55,053 nucleotides of DNA from Pseudoruminococcus_B sp937901805. GTDB lineage: Bacteria > Bacillota > Clostridia > Oscillospirales > Ruminococcaceae. Each line of letters starts with the position of its first letter. The stretch's first letter is position 1. Of this stretch, positions 42,587-52,302 are shown one piece after another. Below the pieces are notes generated by a model, which was given only the letters and a program-made list of their open reading frames with translations, did not search any database and was not told the origin of the DNA. Made by a program: the position numbers and the translations under genes. The stretch spans positions 1 through 55,053 of the forward strand of contig CAUWNS010000012.1 in NCBI GenBank assembly GCA_963560245.1. Reading direction: 5' to 3'.

Positions 42587-44080
42587 ATGAAGAAAAAATG
42601 GACGGTACGGGACAAAACCGTATTTTGGGGGATTTTGGTATTTTTTATTGTACTTCTGATTCCAATTTTTATGATGGCCAATTATAATGTGCCCTGTGTG
42701 GACGACTATAATTACGGTAATTTGACGCATCGTACCTGGGAAGCGACAGGATCTGTTTGGGAAGTATTGAAGACGGCAGCGCAGCAGGTACAGATTACCT
42801 ATGAAAACTGGCAGGGTACTTTTTCCGCCATTTTCCTTATGGCGCTTCAGCCGGCTATCTGGGGCGACGGATTTTATATTCTGGTTCCTTATATTATGCT
42901 GGCGGCTCTGCTGGGAGGTACTTTTTTCTTTTGTTATACACTTTTTTGCAAGATCTTTCATGCAACCAGGATCCAATGTGGAATCGTATCACTGGTCATA
43001 TCAGCGATCAGCCTTCAAATGCTGCCTTCTCCCAGCCAGGGGTTTTACTGGTACAATGGCTCGGTTTTCTATACATTTTTTTATGGGATTTCTCTGATCC
43101 TGTATGCTCTTGTAATATTGTATCTGAAGAATGAGAAAGTCTGGCAGATAGGCTATCTACTTGGTATTTCACTCTTATGTGTATTGATTGGCGGCAGTAA
43201 CTACGTTACTTCGCTCGCTACTGTTTTGCTGTTTATCATTGGAATTGCAGTACTGGCCGTGTTGAAAAATCGGAAATGGAAGGCCCTTTTGATTTCCTTT
43301 TTCTTCCTTGGCGCTGCCTTTGCGATCAATGTGATTGCGCCGGGAAACCATGTCCGCAAACAAGCCGGATTTGCTTATTACCGTCCCTCCGTTCCGGAAG
43401 CTGTTTTGCGTTCCCTGCGGTATGCAGTTTCTTACTTGGATGAATGGATTACACTGCCGCTCCTCTGTCTTATTATTTTTCTGCTCCCGTTTTTGTGGAG
43501 AATGGCTTCCAAAGCAGCCTTTTCTTTTCGGTATCCGCTGCTGGTAGCGGCAGTCTCTGCTGCAGTGTGGGCGGCTATGTTCTGTCCTCCGGTCTATGCC
43601 ATGGGTTCTCCCGGCGCAACCAGGCTGCTGAATATCCTGTTCTATGCCCTTGTCTTGCTGATTGTCTTAAACCTCTTCTATACAATGGGATGGCTGCAAA
43701 GAAAGCTCAGAGAATCTTGTACTCCGGAGCATGAGGAGCAATTAAAACCTGCGCATGGAGCAGCACGGTATTCCGGGATCTTTCTTGGGGGAATCCTTTT
43801 CTGCTTTTTGTGTAGCTGTGTTTTGACGCCGGATATCACCTACACCTCAAGCAGCGCTCTGTATTCCCTGGTAAGCGGGGAAGCAGCCCAATATCATGAG
43901 GAGTATCTGCAAAGGGTTTCTATTTTGGAAGATGACTCCCAAAATCAGGTTTCGTTTCCGGCCTATACAGTGAAACCCTATACGCTGTTTATTGCGGATG
44001 TAGAAAAAGACCCGGATCATTACCGGAATACCTATATGGCAGCATACTATGATAAGGAACAGATTACCCTTCAGCCGTAA
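42587..44080 (+). CDS. DUF6056-like multipass membrane protein
   Basis: A 497-residue protein with about ten membrane helices and an extracellular C-terminal domain. Near the N terminus NVPCVDDYNYG, and later SQGFYWYNGSVFYTF, resemble the DUF6056 family, which looks like GT-C type glycosyltransferases. ATG 42587 follows AGGGGAG. It is transcribed away from guaA and ends at a bidirectional terminator. A role in cell-surface polysaccharide is plausible but unproven. Confidence 0.6.
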   Translation: MKKKWTVRDKTVFWGILVFFIVLLIPIFMMANYNVPCVDDYNYGNLTHRTWEATGSVWEVLKTAAQQVQITYENWQGTFSAIFLMALQPAIWGDGFYILVPYIMLAALLGGTFFFCYTLFCKIFHATRIQCGIVSLVISAISLQMLPSPSQGFYWYNGSVFYTFFYGISLILYALVILYLKNEKVWQIGYLLGISLLCVLIGGSNYVTSLATVLLFIIGIAVLAVLKNRKWKALLISFFFLGAAFAINVIAPGNHVRKQAGFAYYRPSVPEAVLRSLRYAVSYLDEWITLPLLCLIIFLLPFLWRMASKAAFSFRYPLLVAAVSAAVWAAMFCPPVYAMGSPGATRLLNILFYALVLLIVLNLFYTMGWLQRKLRESCTPEHEEQLKPAHGAARYSGIFLGGILFCFLCSCVLTPDITYTSSSALYSLVSGEAAQYHEEYLQRVSILEDDSQNQVSFPAYTVKPYTLFIADVEKDPDHYRNTYMAAYYDKEQITLQP

Positions 44081-44097
44081 CTGTCAAAGAGTTTAAT

Positions 44098-44136
44098 AAA
44101 AGCCCTGCGATTGGAAACTTCGATCGCAGGGCTTTT
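44098..44136. terminator. bidirectional terminator between convergent genes
   Basis: AAAAGCCCTGCGAT (44098-44111) and ATCGCAGGGCTTTT (44123-44136) form a perfect 14-bp stem with an 11-base loop. Confidence 0.85.
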
Positions 44137-44170
44137 ATTTGATCATTTTAATTGGAAAAGCAATACAAAA

Positions 44171-44731
44171 CTAATTTTCTTCTTCCTGTTCAACATCCTC
44201 ATCCTGATGAGGCTCATCCTCAAAGTTTTCAAGTTCTCTAAGAGCCTGTTCTTCCTCCCGGCGTTTTTTCCACTCTGCGTCCTCATCATACTGAAGGCTT
44301 GGGCTGGACAGCAGTTTGATGGCGGTGAGACAGATGCCGAGTGTGACCAGGAACGCATACAAATCTCCCATGACCAAGAAAACCAGGCAGGCCGGGCAGA
44401 GGATGTACAATCCGGTTGGGCGGATCCCAGCCGCCATATCCGGGCTTTTATAAACCAAGTAACATGCGGCAATATAACCCACGACACAGGCGGTCAAAAT
44501 CAGGGGATTGATACTGTATTTGATATGATTCAAAATCGAATTTCCCCCGGCTGCTGCGCCGGAACTGACGGAACCGCTGGCAGCAGAGAGGAGATCCGCA
44601 TTGGCAGACTGGAATGCCAATGGAATAGCATATTCCGCCACCAAGGCGACGCCCGATATCCAGAGCGAGATAAACATCAGCTTTTTAAAATAACGGTAAA
44701 GGTATACGTCTTTGATTGCAGGCTGTTTCAT
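44171..44731 (-). CDS. membrane protein of unknown function
   Basis: A 186-residue protein with three or four membrane helices (about residues 17-40, 75-95, 105-135) and an acidic C-terminal tail (ENFEDEPHQDEDVEQEEEN). It overlaps the patatin gene by 4 bp, so the two are co-translated. No family recognised. Confidence 0.55.
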   Translation of the reverse strand: MKQPAIKDVYLYRYFKKLMFISLWISGVALVAEYAIPLAFQSANADLLSAASGSVSSGAAAGGNSILNHIKYSINPLILTACVVGYIAACYLVYKSPDMAAGIRPTGLYILCPACLVFLVMGDLYAFLVTLGICLTAIKLLSSPSLQYDEDAEWKKRREEEQALRELENFEDEPHQDEDVEQEEEN

Positions 44732-45648
44732 TTTGTCCTCCTGGTGGGTGTGATTTGTTTTTGGGATTCCACATGGGTATAAAATACTCCGTCAAGCCCG
44801 GATAGAAATTCCCTTAACGCAGGGACGGCGCGCTTCATGTCGCGGTATCCGTTTTGGTACAGAGCATATAGCTTGTCATAATCTTTTTCCGTACGGGAAA
44901 CAGTGATCGGTTCAGAAGGCCGCAAAACAAATGCGTTTCCTGCGGACTCCTGTCGGGCGACGTAATCAAGCGTATCATTGTAGAAAAGATGACGATCCCG
45001 CATAGCTTCAGCCAGACACCGGTATTTCGGATAGCGCAGACGACATGCCCACCATAGGGAATTGGGGGACTTCCGGTAGCCGGCGTTCTGCGTTAGGATG
45101 ACGACATTTTTGGAAAACCCCTGAGATTCAAAATACCGGATGGGGATAGAATCCGCAGTTCCTCCATCCACCAGCTTGCGTCCGTCAATTTCTACAGCGG
45201 GGGCAAGCATTGGAAGGGAGCTGGAGGCTCGGATCATCCGGTTCATCTCATCCGGAGAAGCACTGTCGGCGTTCAAGTAAACAGCTTTTCCTGTCTGGCA
45301 GTCAGTGGCAACTGCAGTTAAATGACAGCCGGAAGCAAAAAACGCTTCATAATCATAGGGGAGCAGACGCTTTGGAATTTCATCAAAAATAAAGTCCATT
45401 CCAAACACACTCCCACGGGTCAACAGCCCGGAATAACTGATATAGCGTTTGTCATCGACAAACCGGGTGTTGATTTCCAAATTTCTTCCGCGCTGTCCGG
45501 ATAAATAGGAGGTCGCATTGCATGCGCCTGCGGATACCCCAATGACGTCGCGGAACAGGATTTTTTCGTCATACAGGCAGTCCAAGGCGCCAATTGTATA
45601 CAGGCCGCGCATCCCCCCGCCTTCCAGGATAAGTCCGACTTTTTCCAT
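44728..45648 (-). CDS. patatin-like phospholipase
   Basis: A 306-residue serine hydrolase. The oxyanion loop GGGMRG (residues 10-15), the nucleophile GVSAGA (about 38-43) and the catalytic Asp in LVDGGTADS (about residue 160) form the patatin dyad. It resembles YjjU/RssA-type proteins that hydrolyse acyl esters of phospholipids. It lies outside the island, so any link to the lipid cargo is coincidental. Confidence 0.85.
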   Translation of the reverse strand: MEKVGLILEGGGMRGLYTIGALDCLYDEKILFRDVIGVSAGACNATSYLSGQRGRNLEINTRFVDDKRYISYSGLLTRGSVFGMDFIFDEIPKRLLPYDYEAFFASGCHLTAVATDCQTGKAVYLNADSASPDEMNRMIRASSSLPMLAPAVEIDGRKLVDGGTADSIPIRYFESQGFSKNVVILTQNAGYRKSPNSLWWACRLRYPKYRCLAEAMRDRHLFYNDTLDYVARQESAGNAFVLRPSEPITVSRTEKDYDKLYALYQNGYRDMKRAVPALREFLSGLDGVFYTHVESQKQITPTRRTK

Positions 45649-45686
45649 ATTTTACATATCCTTCCTTAAAACTTTTAAAAACGGAT

Positions 45687-46118
45687 TTAACGCCGTTTGA
45701 TTTCATGACGGCGTAATTTCCGGTTTAATACTGCCAAACATGCAAGCAGGCATATGGCGAACCAGAGGATGGACAGGCCGGCAAACTGCCGTTCTGCCAA
45801 GAGATAGACGTAGAGTAATATAATATCCGGAATAATTACGGCAAGCAGAAACACCACAGAGGGCTTTTTCAGCTCTGCACAATAAGCGGAAGTCTCTGCT
45901 TTTTTAATATCTGTTCCGCGCATCCATAATATGGGCACGGGGTGGTTTCTAGAGCAGATCGTGAGAAATAGAAAAAAAGCCAGACTCCAGACACTTTCCA
46001 GGACATAGGTTCCAATAACAATGTCACTGCTGCACAGGAACACGGCTGCACTGAAAAACAGGATGGAAAAGAGCAACAGCAGGATTCCCCGCCAGCCGCG
46101 CAGGAAACTTTTCATAGA
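45687..46118 (-). CDS. membrane protein of unknown function
   Basis: A 143-residue protein with about four membrane helices, starting at ATG 46118 after AAAGGGCGG. The central loop (SRNHPVPILWMRGTDIKKAE) is polar. No family recognised. It is followed by the patatin pair. Confidence 0.5.
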   Translation of the reverse strand, partial: SMKSFLRGWRGILLLLFSILFFSAAVFLCSSDIVIGTYVLESVWSLAFFLFLTICSRNHPVPILWMRGTDIKKAETSAYCAELKKPSVVFLLAVIIPDIILLYVYLLAERQFAGLSILWFAICLLACLAVLNRKLRRHEIKRR

Positions 46119-46211
46119 ACACCGCCCTTTCACATAAAGTCACACTGTCTATCCTACTAAAAGAATATGAACAGAGTGTAACGAAATGGGATTTTTCTGG
46201 CTTTTGCCGTT

Positions 46212-47414
46212 TTACCGGAGAATAACGGGATTGTCTGTAAATTCCCCGGTGGCAGGGGGAGGTGATGCAAGTCCAAGAGAATATAACCCCTGCGCCCTGT
46301 CTTCCAGTGCAAGAAGTTCGGTGCATTCTGGAGACATGCGACTGAGATCCGCGCTTTTTGAACGGACAAAAAATCCGGGATGGGGCTGCAGCGTACGCAG
46401 AATTTCCAATCCACGCGGTCCGAATCCTAGGATTTTGGTATAGGCGGGAGGTCGGTGCGCCTGTTTCTCGGTCAGCCCAAGACAGGCGCTGAGCAGAATT
46501 CTGCGCAGCCGTGCATTGGGATAGCGTTTGCAGGCGAGCAGGCGGAGCAGATGGCTGTAATTACAGGCCTCACGTGCTTTTTTATAAATCCGGTTGTGCA
46601 GTCCGTCTGTCATGTCCGCTGCCTGTTCCAGTTCTTGCAGAGATTTTCCGCGCAGGGAAAACAGGACAGCGGCTTCAAACGCTTCTTCCCGTAGAAAAAA
46701 CTGCCCGTTTTGCTCTGCTGTTTGATAAATTTCCGCAGCTGGAGCAGGAACATAGGGGAAGAGCGGTAAAAGTTTTTTTTCTTCCTCTGCGCTTTGCCGC
46801 AGGAAGGTGGCGGAGGAGATTTCCCTTGCAGACTGCATCTGATCATGCTGTACTTGATAACGGGGAACGGTTTCCGGCCGAATAGTGCTTTTTAAGCGGG
46901 TAAGCCATTTGAGGTATTCCACCGCCAGAGTATCGTTCGGATTTTGAAGCAGGGAGGCGATTTGCTTTCCATAGAGCATTTCCACGGCTATTTTCCGTGC
47001 CGGGGCAAAGGCGGTCCCCTGTTCCATCCATCGTTTTGTTTCGGACAGGACCGCGGGATCCGTCACAGCGGACGCAGCCTTCTGTAGCAGGGAGAGATCG
47101 CCGCATTCGCTGCCAAAGTGGAGAGCGTTCACACAGCCAAGCTGGCTGAGGATGGAAACTGCACCGTAGGCAAAACGTTCCGCCCTTGCCATCGCATAGG
47201 GAAGAGGGAGCTGGAGCACCAAATCGGCACCGCATAGAAGGGCTGCCCGTGCCCGTATATGCCTTGGCAGCAAAGCAGGGGAGCCACGCTGTACAAAGTT
47301 CCCGCTCATCAGGCACACGATATGGGTGGCGCCGGCTTTCCTTGCCTGCTGAATTTGCCAGGCATGTCCGTTATGGAAGGGGTTGTATTCACAGATGATG
47401 CCTGTGATCTTCAT
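46212..47414 (-). CDS. tmcAL: tRNA(Met) cytidine acetate ligase
   Basis: Acetylates the wobble cytidine of elongator tRNA-Met using acetate and ATP. The 400-residue protein starts at ATG 47414, giving the expected N terminus MKITGIICEYNPFHNGH with the nucleotidyltransferase HxGH-type motif, followed by IVCLMSGNFVQRGSPAL. A longer frame to 47555 only adds promoter DNA. It is divergent from acetate kinase. Confidence 0.88.
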   Translation of the reverse strand: MKITGIICEYNPFHNGHAWQIQQARKAGATHIVCLMSGNFVQRGSPALLPRHIRARAALLCGADLVLQLPLPYAMARAERFAYGAVSILSQLGCVNALHFGSECGDLSLLQKAASAVTDPAVLSETKRWMEQGTAFAPARKIAVEMLYGKQIASLLQNPNDTLAVEYLKWLTRLKSTIRPETVPRYQVQHDQMQSAREISSATFLRQSAEEEKKLLPLFPYVPAPAAEIYQTAEQNGQFFLREEAFEAAVLFSLRGKSLQELEQAADMTDGLHNRIYKKAREACNYSHLLRLLACKRYPNARLRRILLSACLGLTEKQAHRPPAYTKILGFGPRGLEILRTLQPHPGFFVRSKSADLSRMSPECTELLALEDRAQGLYSLGLASPPPATGEFTDNPVILR

Positions 47415-47535
47415 TGTCTTCTGAAACACCTTCCTTTTGGCAAAAAGCTTGAATTTTACATCATGATGTAATAATATAGAAAGGAAGTATACTGTGTCAA
47501 GTAATTTCAGACTACTTGAGGAGGCAATTTGAAGT

Positions 47536-48744
47536 ATGAAAGTGTTAGTTATCAACGCGGGAAGTTCTTCCCTGAAGTATCAGCTCATCGATATGACGAC
47601 CGAGCAGATGCTTGCCAAAGGCAACTGTGAGAGAATCGGCATTGAGGGCGGTTTGATTACCCAAAAACTCAGCGACGGCACCGCTTTCCAGAGCAAAACA
47701 GAGTTCCCGACCCACAAAGAGGCATTTGAGAAAGTTCTTGAAATGCTCACAACCGGAGAATCCGCAGTTATCAGCGATATGAAAGAGATTTCCGCAGTCG
47801 GTCACCGGGTTGTCCATGGCGGCGAAAAGTTCTCTGCTTCCACGCTGATTACCGATGATGTGATCAAGACAGTAGAAGATTTGGCAGATCTCGCGCCTTT
47901 GCACAATCCGCCGATTGCAGTTGCAATCCGTGCCTGCCAGAAAGTCCTTGGGCCGGACATTCCCCAGGTAGCTGTGTTTGATACCGCATTCCATCAGACC
48001 ATGCCTCCAAAGGCATATATGTATGCGCTTCCCTATGAGTTCTATGAAAAGTACGGAATCCGCAGATATGGCTTTCATGGCACCAGCCACCGCTACGTCT
48101 CCAACCGCCTTGCAAAATTGATGGGCAAAGAACTCAAAGATCTCAAGATTATCACCTGCCATCTGGGCAATGGTTCTTCCATCAGTGCGGTAGAGCATGG
48201 CAAATGTGTGGATACTTCTATGGGCTTTACTCCGCTTGCAGGCCTGGTCATGGGCACCCGCTGCGGCGATATCGATCCGTCTGTTGTCCCGTTCTTGATG
48301 GAAAAAGAGAACCTTACTTCTTCTCAAGTCAGCGATGTAATGAATAAAAAATCCGGTTATATCGGTGTTTCCGGCGTCACCTCTGACGATCGGGATCTGA
48401 GAAAAGCAGCAGCAGAAGGCAATGAGCGCGCAGCACTTGCCGGCGATATGCAGCGTTATGGCGTTATCAAGTATATCGGCGCGTATGCAGCGGCTATGAA
48501 TGGCGCGGATGCAATTGTCTTTACCGGCGGTATCGGAGAGAATTCCATTGATCTGCGAAAAGAGGTTGCTTCCAGCCTTAGTTATATGGGCGTTGAAATT
48601 GATGAGGTTGTCAATGCACAGAATAACGGGAAAGAATGCAATATCTCTGCACCGGGTGCTAAAGTGCAGACCTGGATTGTCCCGACCAATGAGGAACTTA
48701 TGATTGCAATGGATACCATGGCGATTGTCAACGGCGTAAAATAA
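47536..48744 (+). CDS. ackA: acetate kinase
   Basis: Interconverts acetate and acetyl phosphate with ATP formation, central to fermentative metabolism. The 402-residue protein has NAGSSSLKYQL at the N terminus, GFHGTSHRYV and HLGNGSS in the middle and FTGGIGENS near the C terminus. GGAGGCAATTTGAAGT precedes the start. No phosphotransacetylase gene is adjacent. A strong terminator follows. Confidence 0.95.
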   Translation: MKVLVINAGSSSLKYQLIDMTTEQMLAKGNCERIGIEGGLITQKLSDGTAFQSKTEFPTHKEAFEKVLEMLTTGESAVISDMKEISAVGHRVVHGGEKFSASTLITDDVIKTVEDLADLAPLHNPPIAVAIRACQKVLGPDIPQVAVFDTAFHQTMPPKAYMYALPYEFYEKYGIRRYGFHGTSHRYVSNRLAKLMGKELKDLKIITCHLGNGSSISAVEHGKCVDTSMGFTPLAGLVMGTRCGDIDPSVVPFLMEKENLTSSQVSDVMNKKSGYIGVSGVTSDDRDLRKAAAEGNERAALAGDMQRYGVIKYIGAYAAAMNGADAIVFTGGIGENSIDLRKEVASSLSYMGVEIDEVVNAQNNGKECNISAPGAKVQTWIVPTNEELMIAMDTMAIVNGVK

Positions 48745-48832
48745 GTTGAAATTCAAAATATTTTCCTGTATTTTGCTAGGGATTTATAGAACAACTTGCA
48801 AATAAACGCATAAGATCGGCGTTGGAAGGTAG

Positions 48833-48868
48833 AAAAAGAGTACGAATCGTTCGATTCGTACTCTTTTT
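48833..48868 (+). terminator. ackA terminator
   Basis: AAAAAGAGTACGAATCG and CGATTCGTACTCTTTTT form a 17-bp perfect stem with a two-base gap (effectively a tetraloop), ending in a T run. Confidence 0.9.
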
Positions 48869-48869
48869 G

Positions 48870-49222
48870 CATGCAGAAAAGAGATTTCCGTGCTGGGGTT
48901 CCGTTTTTTCTATTTGAGAAACAGTAATTGAAAAAATAAGCGGCAGTTTTGAAAAAAGTTATTATGCTGTGATACAAGTCGTTTGTGAAGATTTGGCAGG
49001 AGCGGACAGCTTTGCTTAAAAACTGCAAAAGTGTTTGGGGAAAGGCTGTGTAAAAGAATATCTGCGTGGCCTGTCAAAAGCCTGTGGCAACACGGTTATG
49101 CTGTGTTGTGGATCTGGTTTAATTAAAAAGAACAACGGGGTCATTTACCTTGTCACTCCCTAGTATACCGTGAGGTTCATATTTCATATTATCAGAGAAA
49201 GCCGGACAGCAAGAATTTTGTA
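48870..49222. other. gene-free stretch between ackA and SRP RNA
   Basis: I find no convincing coding frame, tRNA or known RNA here. The sequence is AT-rich with scattered short inverted repeats, ending just before the SRP RNA promoter. Confidence 0.4.
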
Positions 49223-49251
49223 TTGCTTTTTTGGGAAAAATATCGTATAAT
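49223..49251 (+). promoter_or_regulatory. promoter upstream of SRP RNA
   Basis: TTGCTT (49223-49228), a 17-bp spacer and TATAAT (49246-49251). A second possible promoter (TTGAGT at 49265, AT-rich -10 near 49290) lies closer to the RNA. Confidence 0.5.
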
Positions 49252-49295
49252 AAAAAAGCTCTGTTTGAGTGTGAAAAATATAGTTATGATATAAA

Positions 49296-49480
49296 GGCAG
49301 GAAGAGCATGTCCTTTCCCATGCGGATGTACGGATCCTGTGCGACAGAACGCCGTGAACCATGTCAGGTGGGGAACCAAGCAGCATTAAGCGGTTTTTTC
49401 TGTGCGCCGCAGTCAATCTGTACGTCCGTGTGGTAAAGCACATGCCGCACTTAACGCTCAAATTAAGTGACTGCCTTTTT
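49296..49480 (+). ncRNA. ffs: signal recognition particle RNA
   Basis: The conserved SRP domain is clear: GCCGTGAACCATGTCAGG followed by TGGGGAACCAAGCAGC and ATTAAGCGG, with the GGAA tetraloop and the asymmetric AAGCAGC bulge. ATGCGGATGTACGGAT pairs with ATCTGTACGTCCGTG to form helix 5. Ends GGCAG (49296) and CTGCC (49471) pair, and a T run follows. The exact 5' end is uncertain. It lies directly upstream of dnaX, a common arrangement in Bacillota. Confidence 0.85.
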
Positions 49481-49538
49481 GTTATATCCATTTTTCTCTT
49501 TCTGGCATGTGTGCATTGGACACGGGGAAGGTGAGGAA

Positions 49539-51206
49539 ATGTATTACGCACTGTATCGTAAATACCGCCCGCGCGTGTTTGAGGATGTTATCGGGCAGGA
49601 TCATATCACCGTTACGCTGAGGAATGAAGTGGCAAATAGGCATACTGCACATTCTTATTTGTTTACCGGTTCACGTGGTACGGGAAAAACCACCTGTGCG
49701 AGAATTCTCGCCAAGGCGGTGAACTGTGAGCACCCTGTCAACGGAGATCCCTGCTTGACTTGCGATACCTGCCGCGGGATCGAAGAAGGTTCCATTTTAG
49801 ATATTGTGGAAATCGATGCAGCTTCGAATAATGGTGTGGATAATATCCGCGATCTGAAAGAAGAGGCTAATTTTATGCCAACTTCTGCAAAAATGCGTGT
49901 CTATATCATTGATGAGGTACATATGCTCAGCCAAGGTGCATTCAATGCACTGCTGAAAATTATGGAAGAACCTCCGGAACATGTCATGTTTATCCTTGCC
50001 ACAACGGAGGCACATAAGGTTCTGCCAACGATTATCTCCCGTTGCCAGCGATTTGATTTTCATCGTGTGGATACGCAGGTGATTGCAGATTTTTTGATGA
50101 CGATTGCCGAAAAAGAGGGCATTGTGCTTGAACCGGATGCAGCGCTGACCATTGCTGCACTTGCAGATGGGGGTGTGCGCGATGCAATGTCTTTATTGGA
50201 TCAATGCATGTCCAAATCCCAGACAATCACTATCCAGGCGGTTCGTGAATCAGCAGGGCTGATTTCTGATGAGTATCTGTTTTCATTTTCGGAACAGATT
50301 GCCGCGCACCATGTCAATGATATTTTTTCTACAGTTTCTGAACTGAGTGGCCTGTCGCTGGATCCTGGCAGATTATGCGAACAGCTGATAAGTCATTACC
50401 GCTGTCTCATGCTTATCCGATCGGGATGCTCTTCTTTGCAGCTGCTCTCCTGCCTTCCTCAGGAGTATGAACGCTACCAGCAGGCAGCGTCCAAAATCAG
50501 TATGCCGGAAATTCTTCGCGTACTGCGTCTGCTTCAGGATACACTTGACAGAATGGGACGGGTGCAGAACCGGCGTTTGGAATTGGAAATGTGCCTGTTA
50601 CAATGCGCATCTCCTCAGCTGGATACCTCAACAGACGCCTTGCTGACAAGGATTCAAAAATTGGAAACACAATTGATATCCGGCCAGATTTCAGTACCTG
50701 CGGCCAGTACATCGGCGGAAAAATTGCCCTCAGTTACAATGCAGCAGGAGTATCCGTCCGATATACAGACGTCTCAGCACTTTGGAAAGGAAGAAATACC
50801 TGCGGCATCTTCAGGGAGCGAATCCTTACATTCCGAAGAAAGTCCCCGCGCAAAGCTTCCTGCCTATGATCAGGCAAGGCCAATTGAACAGTGGACGGAT
50901 ATTTTGCAGATTCTTTCCGGAACAAATCCTGCGCTGACCGGTGCACTGACAGGATCAATGGCCTATGTTTCCGGAGAATTTGTGTTGATTGATTTTAAAT
51001 CCCCTCTCTTTTCTAAAATTATCCGTGAAGATTCTTTTGCAAAGGAGACCCTGCGTACTGCAATTGCAAAAGTACTGGGTCATTCCTATCGGCTTGGCCC
51101 GTATAAAGCTCCCGCCCAGGGAAATGTACAGCAATCAAAGGATCATTCGGTAGAAGAATTGCTTCGGCGGGCAAAAGAAAATGGGATTGAAGTGATTGAA
51201 AAATAG
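49539..51206 (+). CDS. dnaX: DNA polymerase III subunits gamma and tau
   Basis: Clamp-loader ATPase, 555 residues. It starts MYYALYRKYRPRVFEDVIGQ after AAGGTGAGG. The Walker A loop GSRGTGKTT, the zinc-binding cysteines (CEHPVNGDPCLTCDTC), DEVHML and the sensor LATTEAHKVLPTIISRCQRF are intact. The C-terminal third is divergent, as usual for tau. It heads the dnaX-ybaB-recR group. Confidence 0.95.
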   Translation: MYYALYRKYRPRVFEDVIGQDHITVTLRNEVANRHTAHSYLFTGSRGTGKTTCARILAKAVNCEHPVNGDPCLTCDTCRGIEEGSILDIVEIDAASNNGVDNIRDLKEEANFMPTSAKMRVYIIDEVHMLSQGAFNALLKIMEEPPEHVMFILATTEAHKVLPTIISRCQRFDFHRVDTQVIADFLMTIAEKEGIVLEPDAALTIAALADGGVRDAMSLLDQCMSKSQTITIQAVRESAGLISDEYLFSFSEQIAAHHVNDIFSTVSELSGLSLDPGRLCEQLISHYRCLMLIRSGCSSLQLLSCLPQEYERYQQAASKISMPEILRVLRLLQDTLDRMGRVQNRRLELEMCLLQCASPQLDTSTDALLTRIQKLETQLISGQISVPAASTSAEKLPSVTMQQEYPSDIQTSQHFGKEEIPAASSGSESLHSEESPRAKLPAYDQARPIEQWTDILQILSGTNPALTGALTGSMAYVSGEFVLIDFKSPLFSKIIREDSFAKETLRTAIAKVLGHSYRLGPYKAPAQGNVQQSKDHSVEELLRRAKENGIEVIEK

Positions 51207-51295
51207 TGGTATGATTGCAGTTGATAGCAGTTTTTACTGCTTTTAATATTGGTTTTCCCAAAAATCAGAATGTAAAAATAATGGAGGTTTTTGAT

Positions 51296-51643
51296 ATGAA
51301 AGCTAGATTGCCAAAGGGTATGGGCGGCGGTCCCCAGAATATGGTAACCATGATTAAACAAGCACATAAAATGCAAGAAGAAATGGAAGCTAAAAAGGCG
51401 GAAATTGAAGCGCGCGATTTTACTGCTACTGTCGGCGGCGGAGCAGTTGAAGTGGTTATGAGCGGCAAGAAAGAAATAAAATCTTTGAATATTAAGCCGG
51501 AAGTCGTGGATCCGGAAGATATTGAAATGCTTCAGGATTTGGTGATTGCTGCAGTGAATGAAGTGATTCGTACAGTGGAAACCACGATGCAGGAGGAAAT
51601 TGACAAGGCTACGAATGGCATTTCCATCCCCGGCCTGCTGTAA
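51296..51643 (+). CDS. ybaB: YbaB/EbfC nucleoid-associated protein
   Basis: A 115-residue DNA-binding protein. The GNMxxMxKQAxKMQ-like segment (QNMVTMIKQAHKMQEEMEAK) and VGGGAVEVVMSGKKEIKSL are typical. The ATG at 51296 follows TGGAGG by eight bases; earlier in-frame starts lack a site. It stands between dnaX and recR as in most bacteria. Confidence 0.92.
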   Translation: MKARLPKGMGGGPQNMVTMIKQAHKMQEEMEAKKAEIEARDFTATVGGGAVEVVMSGKKEIKSLNIKPEVVDPEDIEMLQDLVIAAVNEVIRTVETTMQEEIDKATNGISIPGLL

Positions 51644-51661
51644 GGGCAGTGTGGTTGATAC

Positions 51662-52261
51662 ATGGAATACAGTGTATTACCGCTGACAAGACTGGTAGAA
51701 CAGTTTGAAAGGCTACCTGGAATAGGAAGAAAAACTGCACAGCGGTTGGCTTTTTTTGTCTTATCTCTTCCAAAAGAGGAAGCGCAGAAGTTTTCTGACG
51801 CGATTGTAGAAGCCCATGAAAAGATAAAGCGCTGCAAGATTTGCCAGAATTTGACGGATAGCGAAATCTGTTCGATCTGTTCTGATAAGACGCGCGATCA
51901 TTCTACTATTTGCGTCGTAGAGGATCCAAGGGATGTCATTGCGTTTGAACGGACGCGTGAATATCGTGGATTATATCATGTTCTGCACGGACTGATTTCC
52001 CCTATGGATGGAATCGGCCCGGAACAGATTTATGTGAAAGAGTTGCTGGCGCGTCTTTCTGATGATACTGTAAAAGAAGTAATTATGGCGACGAATCCCA
52101 CGGTAGAAGGGGAAGCGACCGCTATGTATCTTTCCAGGATTGTAAAACCGCTTGGTATGAAAGTGACCCGACTTGCTTATGGAATCCCGGTCGGCGGAAA
52201 CTTGGAATATGCGGACGAAGTGACCTTATACCGTGCGTTGGAAGGACGTAACGAAATTTAG
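51662..52261 (+). CDS. recR: recombination protein RecR
   Basis: A 199-residue protein of the RecFOR pathway. It contains the helix-hairpin-helix LPGIGRKTAQRLAF, the zinc finger CKICQNLTDSEICSIC and the Toprim core VVEDPRDVIAFE and ATNPTVEGEATAMYL. Normal length and position after ybaB. Confidence 0.96.
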   Translation: MEYSVLPLTRLVEQFERLPGIGRKTAQRLAFFVLSLPKEEAQKFSDAIVEAHEKIKRCKICQNLTDSEICSICSDKTRDHSTICVVEDPRDVIAFERTREYRGLYHVLHGLISPMDGIGPEQIYVKELLARLSDDTVKEVIMATNPTVEGEATAMYLSRIVKPLGMKVTRLAYGIPVGGNLEYADEVTLYRALEGRNEI

Positions 52262-52302
52262 TTTTTTATATAACTATACTATGATAGAGGAGGGGAGGCG
52301 CC

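Noticed and set aside
47545..48756. 403-codon open frame antisense to ackA
   Set aside because: It exists because acetate kinase codons avoid stops in that frame; no plausible protein features.
48870..49222. Additional structured RNA between ackA and SRP RNA
   Set aside because: Only scattered short inverted repeats; no match to a known RNA pattern.
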